This document shows, piece after piece, positions 62,443 through 64,000 of a DNA stretch of 64,000 nucleotides (position 1 is the stretch's first letter; every line of letters starts with the position of its first letter). The DNA lies in the NCBI RefSeq assembly GCF_029266855.1, contig NZ_JAQSWB010000001.1, positions 558,001 to 622,000 on the forward strand. Direction: 5' to 3'. This stretch comes from Fluviicola sp. GTDB taxonomy: Bacteria > Bacteroidota > Bacteroidia > Flavobacteriales_D > Crocinitomicaceae. The translations under genes and the position numbers were made by a program. The notes below the pieces were generated by a model. It had not been told where the DNA came from. It did not search any database and saw nothing but the letters and a program-made list of their open reading frames with translations.

Positions 62443-63501
62443 TTAATTTTTCATGTGAACCAACTTATCGTAATCCAAAATAGTAATTGTTCCCCCGGCA
62501 ATATCAATATACCTCGACTCTTTAAAATCGCTAAGTGTCCTGATCACGGTCTCCGTTGCAGTTCCAACGACATTTGCCAGATCTTCCCTTGAGACATACA
62601 TTGAAAACTGGGTTTCGGATTCTTTTTTATACTTGTCGGAAAGTTTTACCAACGCTTCAGCAACACGTTTCCTTACTGAGTCGTAAGCAATTTTGATTAA
62701 TTGCTGCTCCGTTTCCTGCAAATTATCCGAAAGCATTTCAATAAATTTCCTGGCAACCTGGGAATTGTTATACAATAAGGAGAAGAAGTCATCTTTTGGA
62801 ATAACGTAAATCTCCGAATCTTCCAACGCACTTGCAGAAGAAGAATATTGTTCATCCTTCAAAAGATCCAGAAAACCAAAGAACTCGCCCTCTTTGTAAA
62901 AAGAAGTTATCAGCTCTTTTCCGTTGTCATTACTTTTAAAGATCTTTACTTTTCCTTTACTGATGAAATAGATTCCTTTCGGGTAAGATCCTTCGCGAAA
63001 AATCTCGGATTTCTTTTTGTAGGACCGGACCTCATTCTTTTCAGAAAGTTCTTTCAACGATTCAAATCCTTTTGCACTTTGAATAAAGTCATCAATTCCG
63101 GAAATATTCTTAGAAAACTCTTTTTTCAGGGATGCACTTTTTCTTAGCCTGACATCAACGATATTAAGCAATTCCATATCATCAAAAGGTTTTGTCAGGT
63201 AATCATCCGCTCCCATTTCCATTCCTTTTCGAAAATCGGAACGTTCTGCCTTTGCAGTCAAAAAAACAAAGGGAATAGTTGCAGTTTCGTCATTCTTTGA
63301 AAGGAGGTGCAGTACGCCATAACCATCGAGAACCGGCATCATAATATCGCAAATAATCAAATCCGGTTTCTCTTTCAGCGCCAGCTCAACACCTATTTTC
63401 CCGTTTTCAGCAGTCAGTACGGAGTAGTTTGCCAAAGTAAGAATTTCAGCTGTATTCTCTCGTATATCTTTATTGTCCTCAATCAGTAGAATCTTCTTCA
63501 T
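62443..63501 (-). CDS. receiver domain fused to Crp/Fnr-type regulator
   Basis: 352 residues. Residues 1-120 are a receiver domain with acceptor Asp in DLIICDIMMPVLDGYGVL near 53 and the KPF motif in DDYLTKPFDD. Residues about 140-250 form a cyclic-nucleotide-binding beta roll, with YPKGIYFISKGKVKIFK near 185. The C-terminal winged helix-turn-helix (about 280-350) contains SREDLANVVGTATETVIRTL, a Crp-type recognition helix. It joins phosphorelay input and ligand or redox input in one DNA-binding protein. The gene upstream by 18 bases encodes a histidine kinase, the likely partner. Confidence 0.94.
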   Translation of the reverse strand: MKKILLIEDNKDIRENTAEILTLANYSVLTAENGKIGVELALKEKPDLIICDIMMPVLDGYGVLHLLSKNDETATIPFVFLTAKAERSDFRKGMEMGADDYLTKPFDDMELLNIVDVRLRKSASLKKEFSKNISGIDDFIQSAKGFESLKELSEKNEVRSYKKKSEIFREGSYPKGIYFISKGKVKIFKSNDNGKELITSFYKEGEFFGFLDLLKDEQYSSSASALEDSEIYVIPKDDFFSLLYNNSQVARKFIEMLSDNLQETEQQLIKIAYDSVRKRVAEALVKLSDKYKKESETQFSMYVSREDLANVVGTATETVIRTLSDFKESRYIDIAGGTITILDYDKLVHMKN

Positions 63502-63519
63502 AATTCTTATTTGTAATCC

Positions 63520-64000
63520 TTATCTTTTAAAAATAACCGTAATGAGTGTCCCCTTATTCTCTTCACTATCAATCCGAATGGTTCCATTCATTAATTTTAA
63601 ATAACTCGCAATAATATTTAAACCAAGTCCCGTTCCCTGGATGTGAGTTGCATTTTGTCCCCTGAAAAAACGCTCAAACAAGTGTTCCTGGTCTTCCTTC
63701 GAGATTCCGATCCCCGAATCCTTTACGCTAATCCTCACTTCTTCTTCATTCACCAGTGAGGCCAAGTCTACGGCACCACCTTCAGGTGAAAATTTAATAG
63801 CATTTGAAAGCAGGTTAAACAGAACTCCCTGCAACAATTTAGGATCCAGTTCAACTGTTTCTGCTCCCTGGTGAGTGTACGTCAGCGAATGATCTTTTGT
63901 CGTTAAGGCCTCTATTTCCCCAACGATTTCAGTTATCAGGGTTTTAAGATTTAATTCAAGCGGCATATTGACGATCTTTCCTTCTTCCAGTTTACTGACA
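63520..64000 (-). CDS. sensor histidine kinase (5' end cut by window edge)
   Basis: 160 codons of the C-terminal part, open to the right edge. The ATPase domain shows the N box LLQGVLFNLLSNAIKFSPEG, G1 VKDSGIGIS, the F box and G2 GTGLGLNIIASYLK. Upstream in frame is VSKLEEGKI, the end of the dimerisation helix. It should phosphorylate the receiver-Crp protein encoded 18 bases downstream. Sensor domains lie outside the window; the internal ATG at 63966 is not its start. Confidence 0.93.
   Translation of the reverse strand, partial: VSKLEEGKIVNMPLELNLKTLITEIVGEIEALTTKDHSLTYTHQGAETVELDPKLLQGVLFNLLSNAIKFSPEGGAVDLASLVNEEEVRISVKDSGIGISKEDQEHLFERFFRGQNATHIQGTGLGLNIIASYLKLMNGTIRIDSEENKGTLITVIFKR

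Overview
This 64 kb window looks like chromosomal DNA of a Bacteroidota bacterium, most likely Flavobacteriales (Crocinitomicaceae/Fluviicola-like). The lineage is inferred, not proven. The evidence is moderate GC, promoters of the TAnnTTTG type typical of the phylum, several proteins with type IX secretion (T9SS) C-terminal sorting domains and SprB repeats, and Bacteroidota-type families (DUF5606, DUF6132, DUF6265, DUF6702, START-like, bacillithiol synthase BshA). I see no insertion sequence, prophage, CRISPR array or integrase. The genes read as a core chromosome with ordinary housekeeping and envelope functions.

Layout. 1-4.8 kb: a NodU-type carbamoyltransferase cut by the left edge, a hotdog thioesterase, a DbpA-type RNA helicase and proline-synthesis ProC. 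4.8-5.4 kb: a gene-free stretch rich in small inverted repeats. 5.4-10.6 kb (minus strand): a lipoprotein, an endonuclease/phosphatase, two rhomboid proteases and MutL. 10.8-14.9 kb: a NagZ-like GH3/beta-lactamase fusion followed by BshA. 15.5-19.7 kb: small proteins including one with an apparent frameshift, a carotenoid-type FAD oxidoreductase, and a DUF6132-rhodanese-rhodanese-thioredoxin sulfur/redox cluster. 19.8-26.2 kb: nitroreductase, pentapeptide-repeat protein, tRNA-Met, membrane methyltransferase, acyltransferase, M3 peptidase and DUF5606 protein. 26.2-33 kb: two divergent subtilases and small envelope proteins. 33-43.6 kb: YidC, CTP synthase, a type-23 toxin-domain protein, a LytS/LytR two-component pair, CvfB, universal stress protein and a metallophosphoesterase. 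43.8-51.6 kb: two large T9SS cargo proteins, FMN reductase, M1 peptidase and DUF6702. 51.7-58.3 kb: transaldolase-like aldolase, an SRP RNA gene, OmpA-like protein, ribulose-phosphate epimerase and L,D-transpeptidase. 58.3-64 kb: a rhomboid/aminotransferase/Dph6-like operon, an AI-2E-type transporter, an acetyltransferase, and a receiver-Crp fusion regulator behind a histidine kinase cut by the right edge.

Non-coding signals carry most of the novelty. The SRP RNA and tRNA-Met genes each have a perfect TAnnTTTG box, and in both the first structured base is the fifth base after the box. Applying this rule, five protein genes (10832, 25487, 38094, 40813 and 62422) would start transcription exactly on the A or G of their start codon, meaning leaderless mRNAs. 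Other notable signals are a six-unit 11-bp tandem repeat upstream of the aldolase promoter, three hairpins built around a shared GATTAATC core, a second hairpin sequence repeated 33 kb apart, and a structured intergenic element at 4.9-5.2 kb.
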